11,615 bases of DNA from NCBI GenBank assembly GCA_016256075.1, contig SDVU01000641.1:1-11615 (forward strand), given 5' to 3'. The stretch's first letter is position 1. Each line of letters begins with the position of its first letter. A program made the translations under genes and the position numbers. The notes beneath the pieces were generated by a model. The model was not told where the DNA came from, did not search any database, and saw only the letters and a list, made by a program, of their open reading frames with translations. The stretch is from Dictyocoela muelleri. Its lineage: Eukaryota; Microsporidia. Below are positions 1-8,330 of this stretch, one piece after another.

Positions 1-114
1 GGCTTATATTGAAAACTGATTTTTACAATATGTATATAAGACTATTTAATATTTTGTTTCTTTATTAATGCAATATTGAAAAGTTTATGGAAGAAAAGTA
101 TGTATAGAAGGTTA

Positions 115-670
115 GAAGCGCCTACCGCCGCTTCGTCATTTTATGACGAAAAAGTAGTTTTATTTGCCATATTTTTTTATAACCTTATGAATAATCAATA
201 AATTTTATCAATTAAAAACAAAAGAGGTAAAGGCAAAATTTTGTATGATAGTCATGTATATAATCCAAATAATGTTCAGAATGATACTTTTTTGGATATT
301 TAAAAAACAACACGCTACAGTTGAAAATAAACTTTTTATATTTAAATTTATTTTAATGATAATGTAATTTTGAGGATTTTGAATTGTATGTTTAAAATAA
401 AATAGTTTAAACTAGACAAAATTTATGGAATTGATTTTTTGAAAATGATTGCGAGAATTTTGAAATTTAATGAAGCTTATAGGGCTCTAATTATTTTTAA
501 TTATTTTTTTTATATTTACACTTTTATAAAATTTTTAATTATTTTTATTTGTTTAAAATTATTATTTTTAATTTAGTTTGTCAATTTTTCATTGAAAACT
601 TTATGACGAAAAATCCGCCATATCGTCATAAAATGACCATATCGTCATAAAATGGTATAACGGCGGTTAA
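115..670. mobile_element. Possible MITE with CGTCAT-bearing terminal inverted repeats
   Basis: The left end (about 119-152) reads ACCGCCG, then CATTTTATGACGA. The right end (about 614-668) carries the reverse complement, ending in CGGCGGT, with the TCGTCATAAAATG core duplicated. Between them lies AT-rich sequence without a credible ORF. The left core is itself a small palindrome (TCGTCAT-TTT-ATGACGA, 133-149). This is the architecture of a non-autonomous DNA transposon, but the outer limits are uncertain. A direct repeat TATAGAAGG at 103-111 and 687-695 could be a target duplication, but it does not abut the inverted repeats cleanly. Alternatively the repeated TGACG cores are protein-binding sites. 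Confidence 0.4.
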
Positions 671-887
671 CACATACATAGTAATATATAGAAGGGTTCC
701 AGTCTCTCCGAAAAAGTACAAGCGAAATAAACATATAAACTGAGAAAAAAATATTTATAAATGTCTATTAGAATATAAAATTAGACGAGGATCTTATTTT
801 GAATACAAAGCGCCATGTTATTTTTTCTATATAATTTAAATTTTAAGAATTATTTTAATTAGATAAACAATGATTTTATCATTATTT

Positions 888-980
888 AAATTTTGTAATT
901 TTTTAAATTTTGTAATTTTCTAAATTTTGTAATTTTCTAAATATTGTAATTTTTTAAATTTTCTAAATTTTGTAATTTTT
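888..980. repeat. 17-bp minisatellite, about 5.5 units
   Basis: Tandem units of AAATTTTGTAATTTTYT start at 888, 905, 922 and 939. A shortened 9-bp unit follows at 956 and a near-complete one at 965. The units differ at only one or two bases, so the array is fairly young. It lies in non-coding sequence downstream of the Rho-type gene. Confidence 0.75.
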
Positions 981-1572
981 AAAATTTTTTCAACTTTTTC
1001 TTCCCAAATTTTTAATCAAAAATTTATAATCTTTAGTATGGCCATTTTACTAAAGAAACTTATGATTACTTGTTTATAAAATAATTTAATTTACGATTAG
1101 GGGAATTTATTTGAATTTTTTAGTGCTTAATATTCAGTATAAAAAATTTTTAATTCATAAAAAAAACGTTAAATATAAAATAATATTTTAAAAAAGGATT
1201 TTTAAACCTAGATAATTTGATATCTATTTTATAAAAATAATATCCTATTTTGAATTTTTGTTAATAATTATTTAAAAACTTATATTTTGTCACGAATGTG
1301 TTAAGATTATGAATTTTTGCCAAAAATTTGAATTACTAGTTAGATTTGTTATAGTATTATACATACATATAAAATGTGAATCTAATTGGTAGAATTTATT
1401 GAAAAAGACCACTTTTTTATTTCATGAATTAACCCACTATTACAAGGTTAACGTCCTTTAATAGTTATTACTTTTTTTCTAAAATTTATTATTCATAAAA
1501 TTTTATTACTTTTGGTAATAATTACTTTAAATAGTAATTTTCCAAAAAAATTGTCAAAAAATTTACTAATAA
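981..1572. other. AT-rich non-coding stretch
   Basis: No credible coding sequence or RNA gene is visible. The only structure seen is a short hairpin at 1031-1055 (CTTTAGTA paired with TTACTAAAG) and simple A/T runs. Confidence 0.5.
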
Positions 1573-1578
1573 TTTATT
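1573..1578 (-). terminator. Putative polyadenylation signal of the Rho-type gene
   Basis: Minus-strand AATAAA lies about 30 nt beyond the stop codon of the GTPase gene. The spacing fits a short 3' UTR. In DNA this AT-rich the hexamer is also expected by chance. Confidence 0.35.
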
Positions 1579-1607
1579 GAAAAAAATTTATATTGATGTT
1601 AAGCTGG

Positions 1608-2198
1608 TTATCCACAACACATCGAAAAAAATCCCTTACTTTGACTATTTTTTTCATTTTTATTTGCAATAAATTTTCCAACTTCTTGAAAAATAACATT
1701 CAAATTTTCACCTGTCTTAGCTGAACATTCAAAAAACCTAGTTGCATGTATTTCTTTAGAGGCATTCAATCCATCCTCTTCTGTAATAAGATTATTTTGA
1801 TCAAAATCTGGAGACCCGCGAATGTCTTTCTTTAACGCAACCAAAAAAATTTCTGTTTTCGGACAATAATTTCCAATCTCAAGCACCCATTTTTTAGTTA
1901 CATTCTCAAGAAGATCTTTATTCTCTATAGAATAACATAAAATTACCAAATCGGTGTCTTTATAAGAAAGTGGTCTTACTGAATCATAATCTTCTTGTCC
2001 TGCAGTATCCCACAACGTTAATGAAACAATACCGCCATCAGGCAACTTAACCTCTTTAACAAAATTGTCAACAACAGTTGGAACATACTCCTCTGGAAAT
2101 TTGTTGCGCCTAAATACTTCTAATAAACACGTTTTTCCACATCCTCCATCACCTACAAGAACTACTTTCCCTGATGCAATTATGTTATTTGTTTCCAT
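1608..2198 (-). CDS. Rho-family small GTPase
   Basis: This 196-residue protein is a Ras-superfamily switch of the Rho branch, expected to cycle between GTP and GDP on membranes and to steer actin and cell polarity. The P-loop GDGGCGKT is at residues 16-23, switch I YVPTVVDNF at 38-46, and switch II DTAGQEDYDSVRPLSY, the Rho signature, at 64-79. The base-recognition motif LKKD is at 122-125; Leu in place of Asn is usual in some fungal Rho2/3/4 proteins. ECSAK is at 157-161. The Rho insert region is about seven residues shorter than in RhoA. The tail ends in Cys-Cys-Gly at 194-196 rather than a CaaX box, which is more like a Rab prenylation site. The ATG at 2198 is chosen because it opens the fold at normal length and has AAATTT just upstream. 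No intron is visible. The family call is firm; the subfamily is not. Confidence 0.96.
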   Translation of the reverse strand: METNNIIASGKVVLVGDGGCGKTCLLEVFRRNKFPEEYVPTVVDNFVKEVKLPDGGIVSLTLWDTAGQEDYDSVRPLSYKDTDLVILCYSIENKDLLENVTKKWVLEIGNYCPKTEIFLVALKKDIRGSPDFDQNNLITEEDGLNASKEIHATRFFECSAKTGENLNVIFQEVGKFIANKNEKNSQSKGFFSMCCG

Positions 2199-2203
2199 GG
2201 CTC

Positions 2204-2209
2204 AAATTT
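2204..2209 (-). promoter_or_regulatory. AAATTT start-proximal signal of the Rho-type gene
   Basis: AAATTT sits five bases upstream of the ATG, preceded on the minus strand by an A-rich run. A motif of this sequence close to the start codon has been described for microsporidian genes. In this base composition it could also occur by chance. Confidence 0.4.
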
Positions 2210-2294
2210 TTTTTTCTTTTTTATATTTTTTGAAAAATTTATAGCAAATCATAACTTTGTAATTTTCTCCTTATTGAAGAAGTTCTTCATTTAT

Positions 2295-2385
2295 TGATAA
2301 ATTTTATATCTATTGATTTATTTTATATCTATTAAAGAATTTTTATTAATAAATTTTATATCTATTAATGAATTTTTATTAACAA
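2295..2385. repeat. Short AT-rich tandem/direct repeats upstream of the Rho-type gene
   Basis: TTTTATATCTATT occurs at 2302-2314, 2321-2333 and 2354-2366. It is interleaved with two copies of a GAATTTTTATTAA block. This is an irregular local duplication in the 5' flank of the GTPase gene. Confidence 0.55.
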
Positions 2386-2995
2386 TTTTATTTTTATTTT
2401 AAAATTTTTAGTAAGTTTGAATTCATTAACGTTATTTTTATATTAGTTGATGGACTTGATCTATTTGTGGAATTTAATTATTTTCAAACCAATCGATATT
2501 TTTTAATTATAAGTTAATTGATTCATAATTTATTTATTTTTAAATTATTTTTTTTTTCGTGATTATTTATTAATCAATTCATCGTTGAAACCAAATTATA
2601 TTTAAGTTTCAAAAAAAGACTAATTAATTATTTTTTATATCTATTTTTTTAAGTCTTACTTAATTGGAAATTATTTCTTAATTGTTTTAATTTATTTTAA
2701 ATTTGTAAAGGTTTATTTTTAAAAATTAAAAAAAAATGTTTAAAATGATAAAAAAATACTTTAAAATTAAAAAAAAACATAAAGGATGGGATTTAACTTT
2801 TTAAAATCATGTTTTTAGCGTATTTTATATCAGGCTTCATAAAAGTAGATTTAAAAGCAAACTATATATTTTTGTCATTTAATAATTTATATTAAAAATA
2901 ACTTATCTAATAAAATAATTATGAATTATTTTAAAAGTAAAAAATTTATCATTATGCTTAAAACTTTTATTCAATTGAAAACTAAATTGTAATAA
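2386..2995. other. AT-rich non-coding stretch
   Basis: Long A and T runs with no ORF of note, RNA gene or clear repeat on either strand. If the GTPase gene has a promoter beyond its immediate leader it would lie here, but nothing recognisable marks it. Confidence 0.5.
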
Positions 2996-3461
2996 TTTTT
3001 ATATATATATTACATGCCGACAATATCCATAGCTTCAAAAGAGAAAGTTGTCACCTACCTTGATATTTAGATCTTTGGTTCTTGGTGTTCAGATAATACC
3101 TCACTCCCTAAGCACCCCAAGAAGCCCCCTCTAGACGCGATTATTATTTTTTCAATGACTCGGCAGGATACAGGTAATTAGTGTCCTTCCATGAATTTTT
3201 ATTTTATACTACTTCTTTGCCAAGATGCGTCGCAGCACTCATCATCACACCTAGGAGTGACCCTTCAATTTATTTTCATATTAGACCAAATCTTATTAAG
3301 CTATACTACACCAGAACAATGTACATTATTACTATATTTCTATACTTTTTGACCGTTTAATGTCTCTCCCTCATTATTTATTAAATAGTGATTTCAGGGT
3401 GATTCGAACGTCGTTACTTAAATTTTCATTCAAGAGTCTTAACCGCTGAGCTATCTGGTTC
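2996..3461 (-). mobile_element. tRNA-headed SINE-like element, copy 1
   Basis: Read on the minus strand it begins GAACCAGATAGCTCAG, like the 5' end and D-arm of a tRNA. An A-box (TAGCTCAGCGGTTA, 3440-3453) and a B-box (GTTCGAATCACC, 3398-3409) stand at tRNA-like spacing, so it should have been transcribed by RNA polymerase III. A body of about 370 bp shared with the other copies follows, including CCTGCCGAGTCATTGA, then a 3' end GCATGTAATATATATATA. No ORF is conserved among copies. No clear target duplication was found. Confidence 0.82.
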
Positions 3462-3687
3462 TTATTTTGGCGACTTAACCCAAATTATAAATTCCAGAAT
3501 GTAATAATTGGTCATTAAAGGAAATTAAAATTCTATTATAATCGAAATATTTTGAAAATCTAACAATTGAAGCATGCATGAAAATGCCATACTTCGAAAT
3601 GTATAGTAAAGATAAATATTAAGATATATAAGACAGAAGAAAATATAATAATTTATAATAGAAAAATTCTGAAAAATGGAAAAAATA
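3462..3687. other. Spacer between two divergent SINE-like copies
   Basis: AT-rich sequence separating the 5' ends of copies 1 and 2. It shows no coding potential and no repeat shared with the rest of the window. Confidence 0.5.
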
Positions 3688-4142
3688 GGGCCTGATAGCT
3701 CAGTGATTTACATTCTTGAATGTAAAATTTAGTATCGAGGTTCGAATTTACTGACGTCAATATGTAATAAATAATGAGGTAATGACATTAAGCTGTCAAA
3801 AACTAAAAAAAATAGTAGTAATATACAGTTGTACCAGTGTTCTAGCTGATTATGACTTAGTCTAATATACATTGAAGCAGAAGGGACTCTCATAGGTGTG
3901 GATGAGTGCAGCGACGCATCTCGGCAAAAAGTAGCAAAAAATAAAAATTGATGAAAAGCTTCTAATTACCTGTAGCCTGCCGAGCTATTAGTAAAAAGAA
4001 AATCGCGTATAAGCTGGGCTTCTGTGTAGCTTAAAAAGTAACGTATTATAGGAACACAAAAAACCAAAGGTCGCAGAACCAATGTAGAAGGCAGCTCCGG
4101 GTTAACAACTATGGATGTTGTCAGCATTTAATATATATATAA
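3688..4142 (+). mobile_element. tRNA-headed SINE-like element, copy 2
   Basis: It starts GGGCCTGATAGCTCAGTG, with the A-box at about 3696-3710 and the B-box GGTTCGAATTT at 3739-3749. The body matches copy 1 throughout, with many substitutions and small indels, and ends in GCATTTAATATATATATA. It is full length at about 455 bp and lies head to head with copy 1. The level of divergence suggests old, independent insertions rather than one recent inverted duplication. Confidence 0.82.
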
Positions 4143-4214
4143 TTGGTAAATATATAACTTTGTGTTTGTTTGCTTAGAGATAGCACAAAGTGATCTAATA
4201 AGATATTGTAGGTT

Positions 4215-4225
4215 GGCTTCGAACC
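4215..4225 (-). other. Isolated B-box-like sequence
   Basis: Minus-strand GGTTCGAAGCC matches the RNA polymerase III B-box consensus, but no A-box lies at the proper distance upstream and no tRNA fold can be drawn. It may be the fossil of another tRNA-derived repeat or a chance match. Confidence 0.2.
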
Positions 4226-4329
4226 CTGAGGCATCAAAAATTTAAACAAATTTAAATATTTATACAAATCAATACAAATAAAAATCATATATAAAAAAAT
4301 CAAAAAATAAATAAGTTAAAATATTAAAA

Positions 4330-4350
4330 GGTCTCGCGCTGCGCGCGGGT
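4330..4350. other. GC-rich CpG islet
   Basis: A short block (GCGCTGCGCGCGGG core) with several CpGs stands out sharply in otherwise AT-rich sequence. It is partly self-complementary. Its origin is unknown; it could be the edge of a repeat whose other copies lie elsewhere. Confidence 0.35.
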
Positions 4351-4461
4351 ATAATAAACATATAAAAATAATTGATAAGAGTTCCTTTTTAGATACACGC
4401 CCCTTTTCACAAAAAAATAGTAAATTAAGAAATATTGCATTAGCAATAGATAATAATTTTT

Positions 4462-4759
4462 GGTACTACTACCACGTTCAACATGCACAATTTTTTCTTT
4501 AGTAGAGAAATTTATGAACATGTTTCTAAGAACGAAATTTCATGAGAAAAACAAATATGCAAGCATTGAAACATGAGAATAGTTATATTTTATACTTTTA
4601 TAGATTTTGCTTTGCGAAATCTATAAAATTATAAAATATAACTATTTTCATGTTTCAATGCTTGCATATTTGTTTTTCTCCTGAAATTTCGTTCTTAGAA
4701 ACATGTTCATAAATTTCTCTACTAAAGAAAAAATTGTGCATGTTGAACGGAGTAGTACC
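4462..4759. repeat. 0.3-kb near-perfect hairpin (long inverted repeat)
   Basis: Arms of about 146 bp (4462-4607 and 4617-4759) are reverse complements apart from a few substitutions and one 3-bp indel. They flank a 9-nt apex at 4608-4616. Homology stops at GGTACTAC / GTAGTACC. The right arm is continuous with a minus-strand reading frame coming from 4996, so the hairpin either inserted next to, or was copied from, the end of that decayed gene. It could be a foldback MITE, a local inverted duplication, or a chimeric assembly join. Confidence 0.85.
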
Positions 4760-5438
4760 CAAATATTTTTTCATATGATATCCTATCATTCCCCTCATAA
4801 AACAATAAAACAAAAATAAATACATTCCTCTGATAAAACACTGAATAGTATAAAATTGTTTAAATCCTGAAGGTTTTGGTAAAAATACCATCTTAATCAA
4901 ACTGTAATTATTTTTAATATGAATTATAAAATTTTCAGCATCAAATAAAGCAACCCTATTTCTATCATCAATTCTACTATCATAAGGAGAAGACACACCT
5001 TATTTAACGTAGTTTTAATTTTTACTATAATATTATAATTTATTTCCGACGTAAAGTTTCTTTTTTTAATTATCAAACTATGACGTCTCCCACTACATTA
5101 AAATTAAAATATGTACTTTTTATGGCATATTTTTTTCCTAAAATAGCGCATATGAGACTCCTCTGTTTATCATAAATATACATAGATTCCTTTTTTTCAA
5201 TATGGCCATAAAGAAAATATCGAGGGAATTTTCTTTATGCGGAAGATGATTGTGGAATGTTATCTTAAAAAGAAAATATTAGCTTTTCGATCAAATTCTT
5301 GATGTACAATATCTTATATTACATCCGCATGGCACCCCCTATTTATTAATTTAAATATAGTGTATGTCCTCTAAGAACAATCATCTCTATTTATCTTTTA
5401 CCCAAATAAATATTTTCTTTTATATTTAGATTTTCCAT
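4750..5438 (-). pseudogene. Decayed protein-coding remnant, identity unknown
   Basis: Two minus-strand stretches read like real protein rather than AT noise. One is at about 5073-5234, 53 codons containing GHIEKKESMYIYDKQRSLI and GKKYAIKSTYFNF. The other is at about 4750-4993, containing RIDDRNRVALFDAENFI and FLPKPSGFKQFYTIQCF. They lie in the same direction but in different frames, with a non-coding gap between. A short frame beginning MENLNIKEN at 5438 could mark the former start. No conserved domain is recognised. The second stretch ends in a hydrophobic patch that might have been a membrane segment. The 3' side runs into the long hairpin and the 5' side lies near a truncated SINE-like copy, so repeats may have helped wreck it. 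It is probably a dead host gene; an unrecognised transposon ORF is the alternative. Confidence 0.35.
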
Positions 5439-5462
5439 ATATTTTAAGGGATATTTTTTTAC

Positions 5463-5504
5463 AAGTCGAATCGACGGAATTTCGACTTCCGGTCGAAACG
5501 ACTT
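5463..5504. repeat. 42-bp CpG-rich imperfect palindrome
   Basis: It starts AAGTCGAATCGAC and ends GTCGAAACGACTT. Nearly every position pairs with its mirror except a few around the sub-blocks. It is much richer in GC than its surroundings and sits exactly where SINE-like copy 3 loses its 3' end, so it may be the terminus of a separate element that inserted there. Confidence 0.55.
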
Positions 5505-5507
5505 CAA

Positions 5508-5935
5508 ATTTTAAAACCCTTTGAGTGTCTTCTACCGTGGTCTGTGGCCTTGCGTTCTTGGTTTTCTAATAATATGTCACTTCCTAAGCTACCCAGAGTC
5601 AACTGTATACGCGATTTTCGTTTTATCAATGATTCAGCAAGATGCAGGTAATTAGTGGCTTTTCATGTTTTTTTAATTTTCACTACTTTTTGACGAGATG
5701 CGTCGCCTCATCATCTCCACACACAGGAGAGTATCTTATGCTTAATTGTCAATTAGACCAAGTCTTAATCAGCTATACTACACTGGAACAACTGTATATT
5801 AATACTATATTTCTATAGTTTTTGACCACTTAAAGATATCCCCTCAATATTTATTAAAAAATGACTTTAGCCTGATTTGCTCCTCGATACTTAAATTTTA
5901 CATTCAAGAGTGTTAACCACTAAGCTATCTGGACC
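5508..5935 (-). mobile_element. tRNA-headed SINE-like element, copy 3 (3' end missing)
   Basis: The minus strand begins GGTCCAGATAGCTTAGTGG and follows the family through the tRNA-like head and body (TTACCTGCATCTTGCTGA, then GCGTATACAG). The shared 3' end with GCTATGGATGTTGT and the TA-rich tail is absent. Its B-box is degraded (GGAGCAAATC in place of GGTTCGAATC), so this copy is unlikely to be transcribed. The break coincides with the palindrome at 5463-5504. Confidence 0.78.
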
Positions 5936-6362
5936 ATTTAAATATGCAAACATTCTTTTTAACATTTCACATTGTTTTTAGATATGGTTCATTATATATA
6001 CATACAAAAAAATTATTCAAATGAGGTTATTATAAATGTTTATGCTATTATTATATTTATATTTATAATAAAGAACATATAAATATGCATTTTAAACCTA
6101 TATTCTTTTTTAAAATTATATGCGTGTAGGTTACTCTAATCATGACAGCTGGTTTTCTCTTGGGACATAATAATTTCAACAAAAATTTTTATTTTGGTAT
6201 ATTAAATAACTAATTTAAATTACAATTATTATAAACCCTTAAAAAATGAATTATTAAAACTACTCTAAAAGGAATATGTAAATTATTCTTTAATTGTTTG
6301 AAACAAATAAACAATTTCATAAAACAAAGTTTCACAATAAAAAAATAAACAAAAATTTTAAG
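5936..6362. other. Non-coding flank of the Lys/Asn-rich gene
   Basis: AT-rich, with no supportable ORF, RNA gene or shared repeat. A slightly more GC-balanced patch at about 6121-6170 matches nothing else in the window. The promoter of the downstream gene presumably lies at its right end. Confidence 0.45.
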
Positions 6363-6368
6363 AAATTT
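6363..6368 (+). promoter_or_regulatory. AAATTT start-proximal signal
   Basis: AAATTT ends four bases before the ATG at 6373, almost the same placement as upstream of the Rho-type gene. This supports the chosen start and the microsporidian reading, with the caveat that such hexamers are frequent in AT-rich DNA. Confidence 0.4.
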
Positions 6369-6372
6369 AACA

Positions 6373-7548
6373 ATGTATATAAAATTAAATGAATACTTTA
6401 AACGTAAAGCGAAATTCAAACTGAAGGATAATATTTTTAATAATATTGATGAAAATATTAACATTGATGATGTTTTAAAAACATTTAAAGCTTTTAATAA
6501 TAATGAAGATGAAAAATTGTTTTCAAAAAAAGAAATTGAAATAATTCCTAAAAAGGAAAAAAAATTTAAGGAGAATAAAAATTTCTTAACCGAATCAAAT
6601 TATGAATTTGGAAATTTTTTGCAGGAAAATAATTCAGAAAATGACTATCGAAATTTTAAGAGAAGTCAAAAAAAATTCGGAATAATAAATAAAGAAGGAA
6701 TAGATAATAAATACAAATATCCTGATAAAATACTGGGAAATAAAACGAAGTTTGAAAATGGAATTCGAGAAGTTTTTGAATATTTTGAACCTGAAAAGAA
6801 AATGGTGATAAATTTGAAGGTTAAAAAGGGGATGAACTCAAAAAAATCCGTTTTAAAGAAGTTGGAAGATAATCATGAAAAAATAAATCTAGAAAAATTA
6901 AAAAGAAAACATACAAAGTTGAAAAAAATAGAACTTAATAAAAAAAGAAAGGAACAGTTTTCATTTATAAATAATAAATACTCCTATGATGAGAATTATT
7001 TGCAACCTGAAATTAAACATAGTGATAAGACAAAAATTAAAGTTAAAAACCAAAGAAGTAAATATGAAGATCATAATTTTTCAAATCAAGACGAAATTGA
7101 AACTTATACCCGTAACAATGACATAGAGCCTTTTAAAAGAGAATGTTCTAAAAGGGTAATTGAAAATATAAATACAAATAAAATTATAAATAAAAATAAA
7201 GTTATAAATTATTCTAAAAATGGCAAAAATCATGTTAAAAACAGTGAAGATAATACAATGAGTGAAAATAAAATCAAATATAACCCGTCAAAAAATCTTG
7301 ATTTTATACATAATGATCCAAAAAAGTATAAAAAATCGATCGTGAATGATGAAAAATATTTTATAAATAAATTAAAAGGCAAAAACAATAATTTATTGTA
7401 TAACGATGTTTTACGAAAATATATTGGTTACAAGAATATTAATAAATCATTTATCTGTAGAGCCATCGCTTATTTAATTAATAATGATGATACGGAAAAT
7501 AGATATTTAGATGTTATTTATTACATTTTCCTTTTTAGTTTAATATAG
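6373..7548 (+). CDS. Lys/Asn-rich protein of unknown function, 391 aa
   Basis: This is an uninterrupted 391-codon frame in AT-rich DNA, far longer than chance, with AAATTT upstream and AATAAA right after the TAG stop. No known family is recognised. The protein is dominated by Lys, Asn, Glu and Ile and looks largely disordered and charged. A strongly basic stretch at about residues 148-195 (VLKKLEDNHEK, LKRKHTKLKK) could bind nucleic acid or form helix. Only two cysteines occur, at 258 and 362. The last 50 residues (about 341-391) look more globular and end in a hydrophobic run, VIYYIFLFSLI, that could be a buried strand or a weak tail anchor. There is no N-terminal signal peptide. It is probably a fast-evolving lineage-specific protein. 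Nothing nearby suggests an operon or partner. Confidence is for its being a gene, not for any role. Confidence 0.85.
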   Translation: MYIKLNEYFKRKAKFKLKDNIFNNIDENINIDDVLKTFKAFNNNEDEKLFSKKEIEIIPKKEKKFKENKNFLTESNYEFGNFLQENNSENDYRNFKRSQKKFGIINKEGIDNKYKYPDKILGNKTKFENGIREVFEYFEPEKKMVINLKVKKGMNSKKSVLKKLEDNHEKINLEKLKRKHTKLKKIELNKKRKEQFSFINNKYSYDENYLQPEIKHSDKTKIKVKNQRSKYEDHNFSNQDEIETYTRNNDIEPFKRECSKRVIENINTNKIINKNKVINYSKNGKNHVKNSEDNTMSENKIKYNPSKNLDFIHNDPKKYKKSIVNDEKYFINKLKGKNNNLLYNDVLRKYIGYKNINKSFICRAIAYLINNDDTENRYLDVIYYIFLFSLI

Positions 7549-7550
7549 CT

Positions 7551-7556
7551 AATAAA
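7551..7556 (+). terminator. Putative polyadenylation signal of the 391-aa gene
   Basis: AATAAA begins two bases after the stop codon, as seen in compact microsporidian genes whose polyadenylation signal lies at the gene end. The assignment is tentative because the surrounding sequence is A-rich. Confidence 0.35.
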
Positions 7557-7869
7557 ATAAAAAGAAGATGATTTTAAAAAAAATAAAATTTTGTATTTTT
7601 TCTGTTTTTTTTAAAGTATTGTTTTCTTATTTAAACATTAATAAAATTTTTTATTACATTCAATTGATAGATATTAATAATTGGTAGTTTTTTATAAAAA
7701 TTTTTTAATTGATTTTTATTTGTAATTATACTTATAATTTTTAAGGAATACGTTCGAAGTGTAAATATCACTAATAAGGATTCCAAATTATATTTTTCAC
7801 ATTTAATAGGTAATATTTAAAAATTAAGATTTTTAATAAGTTATTAGTACATTCTATATTATTATCAAT
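7557..7869. other. AT-rich non-coding stretch
   Basis: Intergenic A/T-rich DNA after the 391-aa gene. No ORF, RNA gene or distinct repeat is seen. Confidence 0.5.
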
Positions 7870-7871
7870 TA

Positions 7872-7924
7872 CACTCTAACCTCGATTTTGGGACACTTTT
7901 TTAGAAAAAGCGCCCTAAAATCGA
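7872..7924. repeat. Hairpin with a pogo-like terminal sequence
   Basis: TCGATTTTGGG at 7882 pairs with CCCTAAAATCGA ending at 7924. An inner CTTTTT/AAAAAG stem gives arms of about 20 bp. The outer sequence TA-CACTCTAACCTCGAT resembles the ends of Tc1/pogo-type transposons, which carry AACCTCGAT near the tip and use TA targets. No matching far end was found, so this may be a solo or miniature end. Confidence 0.35.
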
Positions 7925-8074
7925 AATTTTTAATTGGCGCGATGGTTTTATAAAAATTGTAAACTTAAATTATTTTTGTTAATTTATATTTAATAAGGCT
8001 TTTAAATTGGGGTTCAGTTTAAAACAAATAATAAAATAAAAATTTAATCTTGTTGCTAGTTATACAGTCCTTTT

Positions 8075-8264
8075 CATTCTTATAAACCACTCATTGCATT
8101 CTTATAAATCACTCATTGCATTCTTAAAACCAAACATTTCAATCTTATAAACCACTCCCTGCATTCTTATAAACCACTCCTTGTATTTTTATAAACCACT
8201 CCTTGCATTCTTATAAACTCCTTCTTGCATTAAATAAACCACTCATTTCCTTCTTATAAATCAC
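8075..8264. repeat. Array A: about nine ~21-22-bp tandem units
   Basis: Units follow TTCTTATAAACCACTCC plus a variable TTGCA-like end. They differ at several positions, so the array is not newly made. The same unit appears reversed at 10030-10092 and 10576-10684. Confidence 0.85.
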
Positions 8265-8330
8265 AACTTTAAAAAAAGTTCCAAAAAAGGATAACTTTTA
8301 TTATGATAAAATTATACAGACCGTTTCATT
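8265..8330. repeat. Unique linker of the foldback arm (left copy)
   Basis: Non-tandem sequence AAAGTTCCAAAAAAGG, then TTATTATGATAAAATTATAC and CGTTTCATT. Its reverse complement is at about 9966-10025. This pairing proves that the two arms share one ancestor rather than converging through simple repeats. Confidence 0.75.

Noticed and set aside
889-980. Replication origin from AT-rich 17-bp repeats
   Set aside because: The whole window is equally AT-rich, and nothing beyond composition points to an origin.
1820-1835. Missing Asn in the GTPase base-recognition motif (LKKD)
   Set aside because: Leu, Cys or Thr replaces Asn in many Rho-family proteins, so this is normal family variation and not a defect.
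3388-3461. Functional tRNA genes at the SINE heads
   Set aside because: A- and B-boxes are present, but the acceptor and anticodon stems do not close properly and each head continues into the shared repeat body.
4121-4521. Two short minus-strand ORFs (4121-4303, 4324-4521)
   Set aside because: AT-rich hydrophobic translations that overlap the SINE tail and the left hairpin arm; no protein-like composition.
6210-6464. 84-codon minus-strand ORF
   Set aside because: Antisense to the start of the 391-aa gene; its Phe/Leu/Ile-rich product is the usual shadow of a Lys/Asn-rich frame.
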